Source: Spongilla lacustris (Eukaryota > Porifera > Demospongiae > Spongillida > Spongillidae). Taken from it: a stretch of DNA of 64,000 nucleotides. The position numbers and the translations under genes are program-made. The DNA lies in the NCBI GenBank assembly GCA_949361645.1, contig OX442416.1, positions 20,099,530-20,163,529 of the forward strand, in the 5' to 3' direction. The notes beneath the pieces were generated by a model. It saw only the letters and a program-made list of their open reading frames with translations. It ran no database searches and was not told the origin of the DNA. Positions 47,748-60,602 of the stretch are shown in pieces; the stretch's first letter is position 1; each line of letters opens with the position of its first letter.

Positions 47748-49314
47748 GGGACAGTGTCCAGCAAAATCGGGCTTATGGGGTTATAAATTTATCACTATAA
47801 AAATTGCACGTTGTACTAAACAAAGCATCTTCGCGACGGTACAACCTTTTCCTTTCAGATTTCGTCCACCTGTGTGAAAATCGATTTTTGTGATCCACAC
47901 ATTTTCCGTACCGTGGATACAACAATCGTTAATCCCGCTGGTTAGAAATCCACATTTCTCCATGTACGAGTGTTGAAAACGCGTCAAATTCGGGTTGTGC
48001 ATAGAGGAGTCCTGTGGCTATTAAGTTGTTCTGTTCGTTAATTTCTGTCATCCGTTACGGAGATACAGTTGAGCAAACTACATGCACATTTTCCCGCTTG
48101 ATTCGCGCCAATGATATAATCACCGCCTCCCCATACACACGGCTGTTTCGAGAGAGCTGGACAATTAGTTTGATAATTAGAGCGTTACGGTATATGATTT
48201 ACAAATGATGGCGGATAGCCTCATTATCGCTATGCAATGTTTAACAGCATGGCTTGCTTGAAGCTTACACCTGGTGCTATTATACGCTGATGCATTAGTA
48301 CCAGCAATCATTTCTCTATAACACACACATGTGAACTATTAATACTACGCTTTCCAATAATACACGCCTCGTTTTCATAAGCATACGCCGTTACGTCATC
48401 TCGAGCATGTGTTAAAAAAGCGCGAGTTGCATCGAGCCGCCAATTTTCCCACTGGTAAATTCGACATAGAGGCAATGTTAACGCTTCAGGTGAAAGGTGT
48501 ATGATATTAACTAAGTGCGGCCGGCACTTTTCGGCCTAAACAGTCTGTTTGTTTTCTATGAATAATGATGCGGTGTTGTATAGGTTGAATGGATTCCCAC
48601 CACCACCAAGGTCAGTTGCACTGCAGAGGGTGCATGGCTGAAGGGGAAACTAAAAAGACACTACATACACTGTACTAGTGTGAGGCATATACTCAGGCCT
48701 TGCAGAAGGTGTTTGGTATAGCATTTTGAACTGAGGAGGATGCAATGGTGTACCCACACATAGGAATTAATCTTGCATGGTGAGATGTTTGCACCTGGAC
48801 CCATTATGATGGCATTCAAATTAAAATGTATTTAAATTCATACATATACAAGGTATGAACACTTCATATCCACTCAGCAAGTGGGAAGGCCATCCAATAT
48901 CATTCACACAGCTAAAGATGGTGGTGCTAGTACACTGACATCATCTACCCCCTACCCACTGTTGTGAATTTTGTCAGATCTCTATGCCTGAAGGTTCTCA
49001 ACCTGCCCCTGCAGTGTGTCAGCAGAGGTACAGTGTTCCTGTTGTTATGTCACAGCACAGCTGCATCATAACCCTGCTTCCACCTTGGGATTGAACATCT
49101 CGGGCAATATATTCATCCATTTTGCAACCTGTTCCAGGGACATCTAGGAAAACCATCTCCTACTGAGGAAAGGAGATGGTAGATGTCCTGAGACGCGTGT
49201 CATCAACAAGTCCTTAGAACCTGTCCAACACAAGGAAGAGCATGTGCACATGATCATCACTGACAGGATGACATCACATACAGAGAAGTCATAAGACATT
49301 CACACACACACACA

Positions 49315-49349
<35 letters not shown>

Positions 49350-50481
49350 TATTTCCCAAAGCCACTATCCCAGTATTAATGCATTTTCTTGACGACCACA
49401 ATGTTGCTTGGGTACATAAGTGGTATGTGGATTTGGGCTCATTGGAAAACAAGGAGCAAATCCATGTACATGTCAAATTCAATGCACCGGCAGCCAAGGA
49501 CATATGCATCAATACAGGAAAAGTTGCAGTATTACCAGTGTGTAATGTAGGAATATCACAAAATATCGCAGCAATACCAGTAGTAACAAAAAGACGCAAA
49601 TATGTATCACCTATGCTATACATGGTATGAAAAATCACGAGTCAAATCACCTATGTTTGATGACTTGTAGCGCTGTCATTTCTGCAGGCCGCACTTAGTT
49701 GTTTGGCTTTCAAGGTAGCCTCCACTCTCCACCATTTATCCACGTCTTGTTTTCACTCAGGAAAATTGGCAGTAGTCTAGTGTCCCGATCTTCGTGAAGG
49801 ATATCTAATCGCGGTGCTCTCGTGGCGAGCGCTATAGCTAACAGACGGTACAGAGTTGTGCCTTGTAATTCACACGAAGGATAGAAAAATGGTATGTGTA
49901 CGCTAAAATGGTTTTTAAATGGCGGGACTACAAGTGCAGTCCTTATATAGCTCGAAGATACAAAGTCCTTGTTGAGGTCATGTTTCATGATGTAATCGTT
50001 TCAATATTTCAGTGCGTAGGTCTTATAATGACTTATTGTCCAACGTTGAATGGGCCTGAAACAGCCGTGTACACTGAGCGGGACGCGACTTGCTAAAATC
50101 ATTGGCGCGAATTAATCAAGCGGGAAAACGTGCCTGTAGTTTGTTCAACTGTATCTCCGTAACGGATGACATAGAAATTAACGAACAGAACAAATCAATA
50201 GCCACAGGACTCCTCTATGCACAACCCGAGTTTTCAACACTCGTACGTGGAGAAATGTGGATTTCTAACCAGCGGGGTTAACGATTGTTGTATCCACAGC
50301 ACGGAAAAAACGTGGATCACAAAAATCGATTTTCACACAGAGAAATGGTGTGGGAACAAGTGTACGAAATCTGAAAGGAAAAGGTTGTACCGTCGCGAAG
50401 ATGCATTGTTTAGTACAACGCGCAATTTTTATAGTGATAAATTTATAATCCCACAAGCCCGATTTTGCTGGACACTGTCCC
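47748..50481. mobile_element. E5: foldback hairpin of the GGGACAG family, split by a nested element
   Basis: It starts GGGACAGTGTCC at 47,748 and ends GGACACTGTCCC at 50,481, again within TATA tracts. The arms (47,748-48,137 and 50,070-50,481) pair over about 390 bp and contain the GTTACGGAGATACAGTTGAG and GCGCCAATGATATAATC blocks of E3 and E4. Without the nested 1.9-kb element it would be about 800 bp, the same size as E3 and E4. Confidence 0.8.
48138..50069 (+). mobile_element. 1.93-kb Chapaev-like element inside E5, TACA duplication
   Basis: TACA at 48,134-48,137 and 50,070-50,073 flanks CACGGCTGTTTCGAG and CTGAAACAGCCGTG. The termini match the element at 38,028-39,937, but the interiors are not obviously alike. 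No transposase frame was recognised. A (CA)n tract lies at 49,299-49,347. The insertion is in the centre of the E5 hairpin. Confidence 0.75.
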
Positions 50482-50487
50482 ATATAT

Positions 50488-50545
50488 GGGACAGTTTCCG
50501 AGAAAATGGCCCTTTGCATTTATATCATATCGAGAAATGGCCCAT
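50488..50545 (+). mobile_element. Isolated GGGACAG foldback end
   Basis: GGGACAGTTTCCGAGAAAATGGCCC directly follows E5 (shown here as GGGACAGTTTCC plus AAAATGGCCC). No partner arm was found downstream. Confidence 0.5.
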
Positions 50546-52433
50546 ACATAGGCGGTCATCTTGCTTTTTATTTCAAATTGAATTTTAAACACTTTTAGAA
50601 TGTCCTATAAATCGGTCTGATTATGAATATGTAATTTGAAAAATAATTCCATTAATCGTTGTTGAACTAGAATCAAGACAAAAAATTAATTTCTACCGCG
50701 CATAATTTATTCATCAAAATTTGTCATTGCGTAATACCTTGCGTCATCTGCCAGAATTATTCACCAATATTGATATTAATTGAACATTGATTAACAAAAC
50801 ACAGTAAGTTAATTAATTTAGTTGAAGATAGAACTTAACTACACCAATAAATAACCGCAGTCTGGCGGGGTTCGGGAAGAGCGAGGGAGAGCCCAATATG
50901 TTTGCTGCCAGCTTCTAGCCTGATACAAAAGTACGATAGGAATTTGACTGCTCAAGTACCGTAGGTCTCGACTGTCAAGAGGGACACAATATATAATGAT
51001 GTCGATCGTCATGGACGCTTTTGACCTATATAGTGGTGGGTTGTTTTCCTTATCGTGTTCGTTTAGCCTGCTTGCAACTCGATGAATGAAGCGCGACGGC
51101 TAATAGGCACGTGCACTGATACGTTTATATTAAAAACGTAGCAACTGGCACTTTCCAGTACAGTTGCGACCTACGTAGGCATATTTTCAGCCTTACCTAG
51201 ATCGATTAACATCAAATCTACATGTGCCGTATTTTGAATCTTTGTCTGCATACATGTGTATGGCCAGGCCAGAGTCAGTAGTACTACACCGTCACATAAA
51301 GCGCTTTAATTTTTAAACCTGCAAAGCACCTTCGCGGGGGTTTCACCAATGGAATAGCACTATCCCAATGCTTTCATTTCTGTTAAAAGAAAAGCTTTAT
51401 GTGCATCCTCTGTAGCGCTGAGCAGTCTATCACTAGGCCAAAGCGCATCAGGTTAAAGGCATATCCCCCCCCCCCCCCCCCCCCCCCCCCCTCCTATGTC
51501 TTACTTTAATATCTAATACCTATGGTTATGCCAATGCTTGCTGGCAGCAGGCCGAAACGGACCCCAAACTGATGTCTCTGCGCGTGCACAGTGTGTGGTT
51601 AGTGCGAACATGTAATGTGCATTTAAAACATACACAATTTGTCCTCTTCTGCTATTGCTATTACTAACATATGCACTTTTGAATGGTGTCAGTGAGAAGG
51701 CCTGCTCTGGCAGTTACTGTAAGTGTGCCACTGCGTCTAACGTGCGGTAAAGCTGTTAAAAGTTTGCCCTAAGTTTAATAACGTGTCGATTATTGCATTC
51801 GTTTCTTATCGTTGGAGTGTAGTTCGAGCTTTTTTGTTTACTAATTGCAAAGCTAATTCCTTATTGAAAAGTTTCAAATAGGGTTGGAAAAAGTGTAGCA
51901 GTACCCACACATTAACGGTACTGTGACAGGGGGTGTCAGGGGGTTAATAATAATAAGCTCGCATATCTCAAGATCGATGCGAGGAAAAGCTACGTTTCCT
52001 CTACTATATTTTTACTGTGTAGTTCAGGGGGGATTTACAATGCAAAAAGCATTGGTTTCCAGGGTCCACCTCAGGCCTTAATGGGGGAGCTTGCAGTGCT
52101 CTCCCATTCCCCCCCCCCCCCCCCCCCCATTACAGCCATAACCAGACCAGACCACTTATTGTAGTGTGGCGACGGGCCTGTCTAATAGTGTTGCGTTCAT
52201 TCAAGGACACCCCTTTTATTGACACATACTGTATACAGTGTGTACGTACACATGCATTTCCATAGTGCGCACCCTCCCTTGGCCCCATGGACTTCCTTTG
52301 AACATTCCTATGTATTGTATATGTTTCTGTATCTGTAATTTGTTAATCATTTTGGTACTCAATTGCTGTAAAACGATATATGTAGTAATTTACACCTATT
52401 TGTCATATAATAATCTTATTCTTACATTTTCAG

Positions 52434-52919
52434 GGCAGGTGATAGATATAAGGGATTTTGCTGATGTTGTAAAGTTGCGAGACCAAATCAGTTCTAGATA
52501 TGGCATTAAATTGCATACAGAGAAGAATTACAAATGGCCTAGCAAACAAGTACTGCCAATGTTGAATAGAGATGAAGCTCTTAGTGTTACTTTGTGTACA
52601 CCAAGTACTGAACCACGTCAAGAGCAGGCAGGCATTCATAGCTACATTAGGCGCACCTGGTAGTGGGAAGACAACCTTTCTTCATTATGTAATGGACAAG
52701 TTACCTATTCAAGCTCTTGTCCCTTTATTTTTTACATTTAATGGGACTACTGCTCTTTTACATTCTGAATATGAAGAGCTGCAAGATGATAAGAAAAATT
52801 ACAACTGTACTATACGACGAATTTTATTTTCTTACTTCTGTGACACCAATGTCACAAGCTGGGGTATGTTTTGCAAACAGCTTGGAGAAATTTCAATTGA
52901 TATGAATTGTCTTTTCTTA
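52434..52919 (+). CDS. NTPase gene exon 2, left part with the P-loop
   Basis: It follows a polypyrimidine-AG acceptor. It reads VIDIRDFADVVKLRDQISSR, then RDEALSVTLCTP, then a frame change caused by a tandem GGCA at 52,627-52,634, then FIATLGAPGSGKTTFLHYV (Walker A) and LVPLFFTFNGTTALL. The frame is open to the TTA codon at 52,917-52,919, where the CACTA-like element begins. Confidence 0.65.
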
Positions 52920-53618
52920 CACTGTGTAAAAAGGGTTGTTATACAGTACTGTATAACGCGTGTATTCATGTGTTATGCACACGTTATACACGTGTTATCC
53001 ACATGTGTATAACTTTGCGTATGGATACTCTATACACAGTTGCGTATAACAACTGTAGTATAACACTGTGTATAACTTCTGTATAACATTTTGTATAACA
53101 ATGTATAACAATATGTATAACAATAGCAAATGGAGTAAAACACAGCGTATAACATAATTATGAATTTTTAATTAGTCGCTCGTTTCCAGGCCTCTTCTAT
53201 AAAATTATGATATAAGCAAGTACATTAGTACATGGAACAACAACAAAAAAAAAAAACAGAGAACGAGTTCATTCGGCGACGGTGAAGCATCCATGCAGGT
53301 GGAAAGGCCATCAGGAAAGTTCCGAGCGCGTTGGGCTCCTTCCGTGGCGTCTGAGTCCAAAAACGCGTTTAGTTCCTCTGATCTCCTCTTATCATCGTCC
53401 CATTGTCCAGTTCTTCCTCTTTCGACACGTTAAGTACATCCCTTTCTTGCATGATCTGTTACTTGTTCGGATCGCCGCTCCCATAGCTATAGTGTATATA
53501 ATCAATACTAGACAACATTTTTTTATTCAAGCGCTTACCTAGTTGTGCTTGGATCGGATGCCCTTCTTTTTAATCGGCTTCTGTAAGAATGCATTTCAGA
53601 GATAGGTTGTAGTTCGCT

Positions 53619-53852
53619 ATGCCAACTACATTAGCAAAAATGAAAGGACTCATACCTTTAACAGACAACAAGTATACCTTCAACCCCTTCTTCGCTGATA
53701 TCCGAGACATCACTTTAGCATTATGGACGCTTGAGGTTCTGAGAACAAAGAATTCCCATTACCAATACAAAGCCACACTGCTTACGCTTCTTGAGACTTC
53801 AGCTGATTCTCTAGAAGCTGATATAAAGTTACTGTACCTGCACAGAAAATGA
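53619..53852 (+). CDS. Small unknown open frame inside the CACTA-like element
   Basis: 77 codons starting MPTTLAKMKGLIPLTDNKYT and ending EADIKLLYLHRK. The composition is protein-like and the frame begins and ends cleanly, but no family is recognised. It could be a captured exon or chance. Confidence 0.25.
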   Translation: MPTTLAKMKGLIPLTDNKYTFNPFFADIRDITLALWTLEVLRTKNSHYQYKATLLTLLETSADSLEADIKLLYLHRK

Positions 53853-54309
53853 TGTCCTACTCTCTCGAGTTGGTGTTACAGAGACAGTTTTGGTCGCAAC
53901 CTCGCTTACTATAATAGTTGTACACATCCGCTGCTGAAAATGATTCTTCTGCTGGAGTAGTGCAAACAGCATCGCCATGCTGCCTAGGACCCAAGGTTCA
54001 GCGCGGTCCTCTTCGTCATCATGGTACTAGTACAAAGACTGATAGGTTCTACTAGCTGTGACATGAATTGATCGTTGCTCAGGAACCTGGATGTTCAAGG
54101 ATAAACTTAGCCACTAGTCCCTCAATTTACTTGATAACCCACCTAAGATACTTCTCCTGGCTAATAGGACGGTTAGTTCAAGTATAAGATTTCCCGACGA
54201 TAGCGCCATATAATATGCAATCATGTGGCTTTGAAGAGTCTACGCATGCGCGTTACATTCATTTGAAATGGAAGCCTCGTACGCGCTGTATTTGTTCTGC
54301 TCAAAGAGG

Positions 54310-54960
54310 GGTTTCAAAAGCAAAAGCAATATATTTGATGCACACAGAAATATCGGGTCAGGCCACGAAAATAATTCTATTTGATGCACACCAGCGACCA
54401 TGACTCTATTAAATGCACACCAGGGACTGCCACTTTATTTGAGGTAAAAAAAATCCAATTCAATACAAACCTGGGTCTGGCCGCTATCTTGATTCTATTT
54501 GGAGCACACTAGGTGTGGTCGCTAACATGATTCTATCTAATGCCCACCTGGGACTGCCACTAGCATGACTTGATTTGTAGTTTTAGCTATAGTCATGCTA
54601 GCGGCAATCCAGTCACTGTAGATCAGAGGTGTGCATCAGATAGAACCATATTAGCGGCCAGACCCGGTGTGCAGCAATTAAAGTCATGCTATTGGAATTG
54701 GCCAGTCCCTGGTGTGCAGCTGCTAGGTTTGTGGTATCGACCAGCTGACCCTGGTGAGCATCAAATAGAACATGTTAGCGACCTGACCTGGCCGGTGTGC
54801 ATCAAATTGAATCTTATTCACTTCAATGTAATAGAGTCTTGGTAGTGACCAGGATACCATGATTTCATTCATGCAGATTCAATCTGATGAGCCGCTATCC
54901 TGTTTCCATTTGATGCACATCACTCTAAAAGATGCACACCAGGGACTGGTGATAGCATGA
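54310..54960. repeat. Inverted minisatellite around GATGCACACCAGGGACTG
   Basis: About six plus-oriented units near 54,310-54,560 (TTTGATGCACACCAG, GGACTGCCACT) are followed by minus-oriented units near 54,600-54,840 (CCAGTCCCTGGTGTGCA), then a further plus unit near 54,915-54,960. Units are degenerate and 40-50 bp long. Confidence 0.65.
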
Positions 54961-55828
54961 TGTATAGAAGTGTACTGTTTCATTGCTATAAGTACTCACA
55001 AACTTGCTTTTTTTTTACAACGTTTATATGTGACCACACCCCTTTATGTAAGACATCTATTAACATGACATGTACATGGATGGAAAAGAGTGTACAAGCA
55101 GTGCAGATTGAATAGTACACAACATGTACATGTACATACATGTACAGATGTAACAATACACCATAAGTTCACATCAAATCTCCCAGTTTCCATCAATGTA
55201 AAGCTTGATCCTATCAGGATAAATATATATAATCTACATATTACGACATCACATCATGATCATGCAAACATACCACATATACAATTTTGCTGAAGACTAT
55301 GAGAAGGATAGATTCTTTGGACACACAGCCACTTGATGGCAGTAATACCACAGTGCCACCTCCATGGAAGCTGCCTGCAGGCTTCTAGCTAAACCCTCTG
55401 CCATATTTTCTTTCTGAATGCTCCAAAATTACAATGTACATTGGCCTCTTTCAAACTATTAACCACATTCTGAGCATCTTCTTCTGCCTGGTCCTACTCG
55501 CACAGAAATAAGCACACACAGACAAAGGTAAACATATGCAGGTGCACATGCACATACTGTACAGTGTGCACAAAATGCATGCACACATGCATAGAAACAC
55601 GACACTAAAATGTATGCACGTGCATACCACATAAAAATACACTTGTAATACATGTGCACACACATGCACAAAGAGCACAAACATATATGTACAGCAACAT
55701 ACATGTACCACTAACCAGAAGAGCTATGGTTGGCCAGCTTCATCACACTGACCATTGTACCTGCTTCCACTGCCCGCAAGGATTCCTACTATTCCACACC
55801 AATGGACACACAAACGAACCTGGTTACA

Positions 55829-55975
<147 letters not shown>

Positions 55976-57904
55976 TATGTGTATGTGTGTGTATACTGCC
56001 ATACAGGTGTTTGTGTGTGTACTGCCATACAGGTGTTTGTGTTACTTTTAAAAGGACCTAATGTATGTGTGTATATACATGTATGTCATGCACTTGGGGA
56101 GGATGGCCTATCATTGTCAAGACCCTAGCTTGTAGACGAACGTTCAGAAGCTGACAACATTTGATTATTTGATATCATGGATGTGTTTAACTACAGGCAA
56201 AGCTCACACACTCACATAAAAACATAGTGCATACAGAAATAAATAAGAACTTTGTGCACAGTTGGAGGGTATGGCTGCTTTGCCACACCTAATATGAGGC
56301 TACCCCAGCCACTGTCTTGATAACTGGGGCATCCTTGCCAATGTTTACACACTTAAACACACATACACACACTAAGACACATACATGTGTACACGCACAC
56401 ATACACACACTTCAAGTTCTAACATACATTATGGTTGCAAAGGGGTAATGCACTTACAGAAGTGTCATTGCTTTGGTGTGACTGTGAAGTATTTATAATT
56501 CACTGTGTGTGTGTTTTTTTTACTGCCAGTTAGACCCCAGCCTCATTACTGCCTGGGTAATATGTTTTGGTGCCTAGCTGTATAGCACTTGTAGTGGTTG
56601 TATTGAGAGGATATTGTCAAGAAAATTATGATTGTGTGTTAGGGTTAGGGTACTGTTTAGGGAGCTAAACAGACTTTAATGGGGCTCTGGTAACTCACTA
56701 TCAGCATTTGTGGGCAGAGGCTTGTGGTTACATTGGCTCATGGTCTTAGGCGGATGAAAGCCTCATCCACCCTATTGTTACCCTTTGTGCACCATGGCCA
56801 GCTTATGAGATTATATGCATTCATGGGCAGCCTCCCAGCAGTCCACTGGTGCTTCAGGAGAGCTTGTCTGTTTGCATCACCCACCCTCCACCCCTGCGTC
56901 ACCTTTGTACCCTTTCTGTGTATTTCTTACTGCCATCATGCCCATTCATATTAAATACAGCCTTGGTGGGTTCCTACCGGGCTTGACCTTCTAACTCAGG
57001 GACCCAAGCCTGGGCCAGCGTCCTGGCTTGGTACGCAGGTCACCCAGATGGTGGCCAGTGCCTCCAACTGGTGCTTGTCTCCCCCCACATGACGCATGGC
57101 TTGGCCACAGGGACTCCCAACTGGTGATCTGCGTCACTCACGAGAGCTCCCCACGGCCAACAGGTCGGAGTTGGCAGGGTCACAGCTCAGGGGGGTTCTC
57201 GCTCTGGCCCCCTATTCTCGCTAATCAGTCAACTGAGTTGTGTTGGACAGAAGCAATTGTAGCTGAGGAGCTAGGGGCTGGGTGCATACACCTACTTAGC
57301 CTGGTGAATTTAGTAGGCTTGGTAATTAATGTGTTAGTGTGTGTGTTAGTGTGTGCTGTGTGTACACATGTGTGCATGTGTGTACACGTGTGCATGTGTG
57401 TGTATGTGTGACGTTTGTGTGTGTATGTGTGTACTCATGTGTGCATTAGAGTATGTATTAGTGTGTGTGCATTGTGTGTACACACGTGTGTGTTAGTGTG
57501 TGTGCTTTGTGTGTACACATGTGTGTGTTAGTGTGTGTGTGTATGTGAGTGTAAACATGTACGTGCCTGTGTGTGTGCATGATGAGTGTTTAGTAGGTGA
57601 TGGAGTTGGTGTTAGGGTGAGTAGGAATGTTAAATACTAAACCATCTGGTCATGTGTCAAGCACAGATCCTGCATGCTTGATATAGAACCAGTGATCTAG
57701 AATATGCACACGTCCCTTGATCTGAGACCCTGACAAGGTCATTATGGAAGGGCCCAAAAACATATATATGTTGTGTACACATGTATACATACACGCATAT
57801 ACATATGAGTACATACATGCTTATAATGAACTCATGAACCAAATGCACACATACATGTTCACACTGACAAACACGCACACACACACAATTTGAAAAACAG
57901 AAAC

Positions 57905-57906
<2 letters not shown>

Positions 57907-57986
<80 letters not shown>
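57907..57986. repeat. (CA)n microsatellite
   Basis: Nearly pure CA with one TACA interruption. Confidence 0.97.
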
Positions 57987-57990
<4 letters not shown>

Positions 57991-58636
57991 CACACGCAGC
58001 ATGTAGCCTGACCCTGGGCGTCTACTACAGTACTTACGATCAGATCAGAAAAGTTTAGTACTAAAAATTCAGTATGCAACCACAAATTATTTTAATATAC
58101 TGTACAGCAAAACTGCATTGGCTTACATTGCAGTGGTGACTCCATCCCACGCGACGTCTTCACAACTTGCGGCTTTTTCGCTGCACACGTCATCTGATCA
58201 TGCACTGGAACTGTATAAATGATTCAGGTTCAAGTGTGAGCAATTCAGCGCTAGAGCTCTATTTTTACTAGCACGTGTGAACGTACATTTTAGCCAGACC
58301 TCCGACCAACCAGATACGCTATCCCTCTGCGATTTCTTTGTTTGGAACTTCGGAACACGTAGGCATCATTTTGAATTAGTAGCCTATTATTAATAAATAG
58401 CTAGTATATATTGCATATGTGCAACGAATTACGCCCTCGGATCGGTAGAATGTAATTAGCATAGTTATACACAGTTATACAAAATGTGTATAACAACTGT
58501 GGTTTTTTGATTAGCACACACTGCTATTATACACAGTTATACACAATTATACGCAATGTGTATAACAGGTACTGTATAACTATTTGTATAACAATGTTAT
58601 ACAGGCGAGTATAACAACCCTTTTTACACAGTGTTA

Positions 58637-59452
58637 GCACTTCGTCATGATCAACACATTCGTTGGAAGGAGGAGCCTTTCTTCCTGTTAGCATTAGATG
58701 AAGTTGTAAAGCTAAATGACCAATGTTCATTAAAGAGAATACTTTCACACTTTTTCAGTGAAATAGATGGTTATGCTACTCAGTACTCCCTGAAAATCAT
58801 CATGACAACATTGGATGGAAAGCTTATCTTCGAACAATTCAATCGTCAATTTAAGGTATTAGAGAATGGGATATGTCAATCCGAAACTGGTTCAAGCAGA
58901 ATAATAGATTGGGTGAAACATCCCTCATTACCTTTTGATAGAACATATACAGAATTTGTTACTGTGTTAAAATGGACAGATCCTGAAAAACTGGCACATC
59001 TACGTGTTGCTATAGCCATGTGTGTTGGCCATCCAAGATCGCTAACCTTTCTTTATGATGTAATAACCAGTCATCCAGATGAGCCTAAAGTATGGATATG
59101 GATTAATCATCTGGTAACAGTTATGACCGACGGTTATCTTGGTGACATGCCACTTAACAATCTTGTGTGTTGTTTGGCTGCAAGTATTACGAGCCAATAT
59201 GTTGGCGAATGTAAAGAAACATCTAACGGTTGTACATATGGTTTTTGGTTGTCTCAGGGTAGTATAATAAACAGTACAATTCAAAATGAAACATTTATCC
59301 CTCTTGTTTCTCCTTTATTACTGCATAGATTATTTATGAAGCATAAATCACGAAGTCCTGTAACTGGTAATGAGAAAGAACATCGGCTATGTGCTTTATT
59401 ACATTGTATTTCATGGCCAGCAATTGAGGACATGAATAATAAGTTACTATAG
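58637..59452 (+). CDS. NTPase gene exon 2, right part with Walker B and C-terminus
   Basis: After the TTA duplication the frame continues ALRHDQHIRWKEEP, then FFLLALDEVVKL (Walker B, DE at 58,697-58,702), LKIIMTTLDGK (sensor-like), and a helical C-terminal region (IAMCVGHPRSLTFLYDVITS, LNNLVCCLAASITSQYVGEC) to TAG at 59,450-59,452. It is open for the full 271 codons without any defect. It starts in the same codon register as the left part, so it is the continuation of the same exon. Confidence 0.65.
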   Translation, partial: ALRHDQHIRWKEEPFFLLALDEVVKLNDQCSLKRILSHFFSEIDGYATQYSLKIIMTTLDGKLIFEQFNRQFKVLENGICQSETGSSRIIDWVKHPSLPFDRTYTEFVTVLKWTDPEKLAHLRVAIAMCVGHPRSLTFLYDVITSHPDEPKVWIWINHLVTVMTDGYLGDMPLNNLVCCLAASITSQYVGECKETSNGCTYGFWLSQGSIINSTIQNETFIPLVSPLLLHRLFMKHKSRSPVTGNEKEHRLCALLHCISWPAIEDMNNKLL

Positions 59453-59906
59453 GATGATGATATTAAAATTCTGATTTCACCAATATATTTTCCTGATTTT
59501 TTTATGATTTATCATACTTTCAAAATGGCTAATTATTAATTAAAATTAATTAACTATATTTACAACAACATGTTATTTTATGAACGCCGCATAGTAGTTA
59601 GCTTATAAAAAGACTAGTCCTGTATTTTTGGGTGCTAAAACTCTCGTTTTGTAGCTCAAAAACCTAAATACAACATACGCATGCGCAAAATTAATTGACT
59701 GCGTAACTCGTTCCCAGACTCTTAAAGCTCACGCGACGCAGGATCCCTCCCTCGAGCTAGTTCGCTACTAAACATTTAGAACCTTCCGTAAGTTGTGAAG
59801 TGAATGTGTGTTGCTTGGCTTGCAAGGATGCTCTAAAAGCAATTTGTCGTGTTGGTGTGGCCTACATTGCGCAAGTGCGGAGTATAAAAATGGTCTTGTA
59901 GGTGTT
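59453..59906. other. Intergenic, AT-rich
   Basis: 3' flank of the NTPase gene. No gene was recognised. Confidence 0.4.
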
Positions 59907-59997
59907 CTAGTTAGGCATAGCCCGACCTTCGCGTTTAGCGGAAACGTTCCAGGTACCACGTTCCGCCAAAATGCGAAGGTCGCGCAAGCCCAACTAG
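59907..59997. mobile_element. Palindromic MITE, family CTAGTTGGGC, copy 2
   Basis: The arms CTAGTTAGGCATAGCCCGAC and the mirrored GCGCAAGCCCAACTAG pair with inner GACCTTCGCGTTT / AAATGCGAAGGTC. Same family as 4,800-4,966 but shorter. Confidence 0.75.
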
Positions 59998-60029
59998 CTT
60001 TTGCATAAAAGTTTTAAGCAACTTAACCA

Positions 60030-60600
60030 TAAAAAGTATTAAGAGTGTGAAGGGTTAATCAGCCTAACGGCAAAAATAGCCCTGTGGGTGTGGTCTTTGT
60101 AAGAGTTCGAAGGGTTAATCAACCTAGCGGCAAAAAGGGTCCTGTGGGTGTGGTCTTTGTAAGAGTGTCAGGGGTTAAGGCACATAGCCGAATGTGGGTG
60201 TGTTAAGAGTGTCAGGGGTTAAAAGACATAGCCGAAAGAAACTGCCCAGTGAGTGTGTTAAGAGTGTCAAGAGTTAAAGTACATAGCCGAGAGAAGCAGC
60301 CCAGTGGTTGTGTTAAGACTGTCAGGGGTTAAACGACAAAGCCGAGAGAAAGAGCCCAGTGGGTGTGTTAAGAGTGTCAGGGGTTAAACGACATTGGGTG
60401 TTTTAAAAGTGTCAGGAGTTAAACGACATAGCCAAAAGAAACAGCCCAGTGAGTGTGTTTAGAGTGTCAAGGGTTAAAGTACATAGCCGAGAGAAGCAGC
60501 CCAGTGGGTGTGTTAAAAGTGTAAGGGGTTAAAGTACATAGCCGAGAGAAACAGCCTAGTGTGTGTGTTAATAGTGTCTGGGGTTAAACGACATAGCCGA
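60030..60600 (+). repeat. 44-60-bp degenerate tandem repeat
   Basis: About ten units of the form TAAGAGTGTCAGGGGTTAAA, then CGACATAGCCGAGAGAAACA, then GCCCAGTGGGTGTGT. The two first units differ (AACGGCAAAAATAGCCCTG) and may be an older subfamily. Confidence 0.85.
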
Positions 60601-60602
60601 GA

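Larger units (their letters stand above)
47660..52433 (+). other. Intron 1 of the NTPase gene (4.8 kb)
   Basis: It holds the E5 hairpin with its nested element (47,748-50,481), part of a further GGGACAG end (50,488-50,545), poly-C tracts (51,465-51,491 and 52,109-52,128), and a degenerate relative of the 25,158 insertion near 52,020-52,133. Apart from these, 50,560-52,000 shows nothing recognisable. Confidence 0.55.

Noticed and set aside
56640..56670. TTAGGG-like telomere repeat (GTTAGGGTTAGGGTAC)
   Set aside because: Only two units; too short to be telomeric.
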